Shown: positions 7,038-7,064 of the stretch, in pieces
Layout of the letters: each line of letters begins with the position of its first letter
Position numbering within the stretch: position 1 is the first letter of the stretch
Source of the DNA: Desulfobacterales bacterium CG23_combo_of_CG06-09_8_20_14_all_51_8
GTDB taxonomy: Bacteria > Desulfobacterota > Desulfobacteria > Desulfobacterales > Desulfosalsimonadaceae
Direction: 5' to 3'
Length of the DNA: 7,064 bases
Assembly (NCBI GenBank): GCA_002772195.1
Contig: PCSG01000118.1
Span: 1-7,064 of the forward strand
The notes under the pieces: generated by a model
Databases searched by the model: none
Told to the model about the DNA's origin: nothing
The model's input: only the letters and a program-made list of their open reading frames with translations
Translations under genes and position numbers: made by a program

Positions 7038-7064
7038 GTAAGCGCTCAAGGACCCCCATCTTCA

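Larger units (their letters stand above)
6739..7064. other. Gene-free region upstream of the ilv promoter
   Basis: No supportable gene. The first part (6739-6890) is AT-rich and includes the probable UP element of the ilv promoter. The rest (about 6880-7064) is G+C-richer and repeat-like, with a palindromic hairpin module at 6955-6978 and a 13-base tandem repeat at 7009-7037. A 32-codon plus-strand frame (6901-6999) lies inside the repeat-like part, has no convincing ribosome-binding site, and ends in a low-complexity EKEEEK tail, so it is not called. Confidence 0.6.

Overview
The window holds a branched-chain amino acid (isoleucine/valine) biosynthesis cluster, with all genes on the minus strand, so it reads right to left. 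In transcription order: a sigma-70-like promoter (about 6711-6738), a short leader peptide gene rich in Ile, Leu and Val codons (6582-6680), an intrinsic terminator (6502-6546), then ilvD (dihydroxy-acid dehydratase), ilvB and ilvN (acetohydroxyacid synthase catalytic and regulatory subunits) and ilvC (ketol-acid reductoisomerase). After a 317-base gap comes a left-truncated cimA-type citramalate synthase gene.

The genes form a connected pathway. CimA makes (R)-citramalate from pyruvate and acetyl-CoA, which LeuCD/LeuB-type enzymes (not in the window) convert to 2-oxobutyrate. IlvBN condenses pyruvate with pyruvate or 2-oxobutyrate, IlvC isomerises and reduces the acetohydroxy acids, and IlvD dehydrates the dihydroxy acids to the 2-oxo acids of valine and isoleucine. 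No threonine deaminase or aminotransferase gene is present here. ilvD, ilvB, ilvN and ilvC are separated by 37, 17 and 45 bases, as expected of one operon.

The most informative non-coding element is the roughly 220-base leader before ilvD. It can be read as a complete ribosome-mediated attenuator: a leader ORF with 15 Ile/Leu/Val codons out of 32, a pause stem, a competing 10-bp antiterminator helix, and a terminator with a 10-T run ending 5 bases before the ilvD Shine-Dalgarno sequence. IlvC is also notable. Its sequence resembles the fungal/Bacteroidetes-like class I enzymes, and its cofactor loop is acidic where NADPH enzymes are basic.

The two gene-free stretches carry dispersed-repeat-like sequence. 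The ilvC-cimA gap contains a palindromic CTCTGCG/CGCAGAG-type repeat and a second partial copy reaching the cimA start. The right edge (6739-7064) has a hairpin module and a tandem 13-base repeat resembling sequences seen next to REP-associated transposases, but no supportable gene.

The organism is probably a Desulfobacterota (former Deltaproteobacteria) anaerobe. This rests on the gene order with cimA, the KARI type, moderate-to-high GC coding sequence and the repeat style. It is an inference, not a proof.
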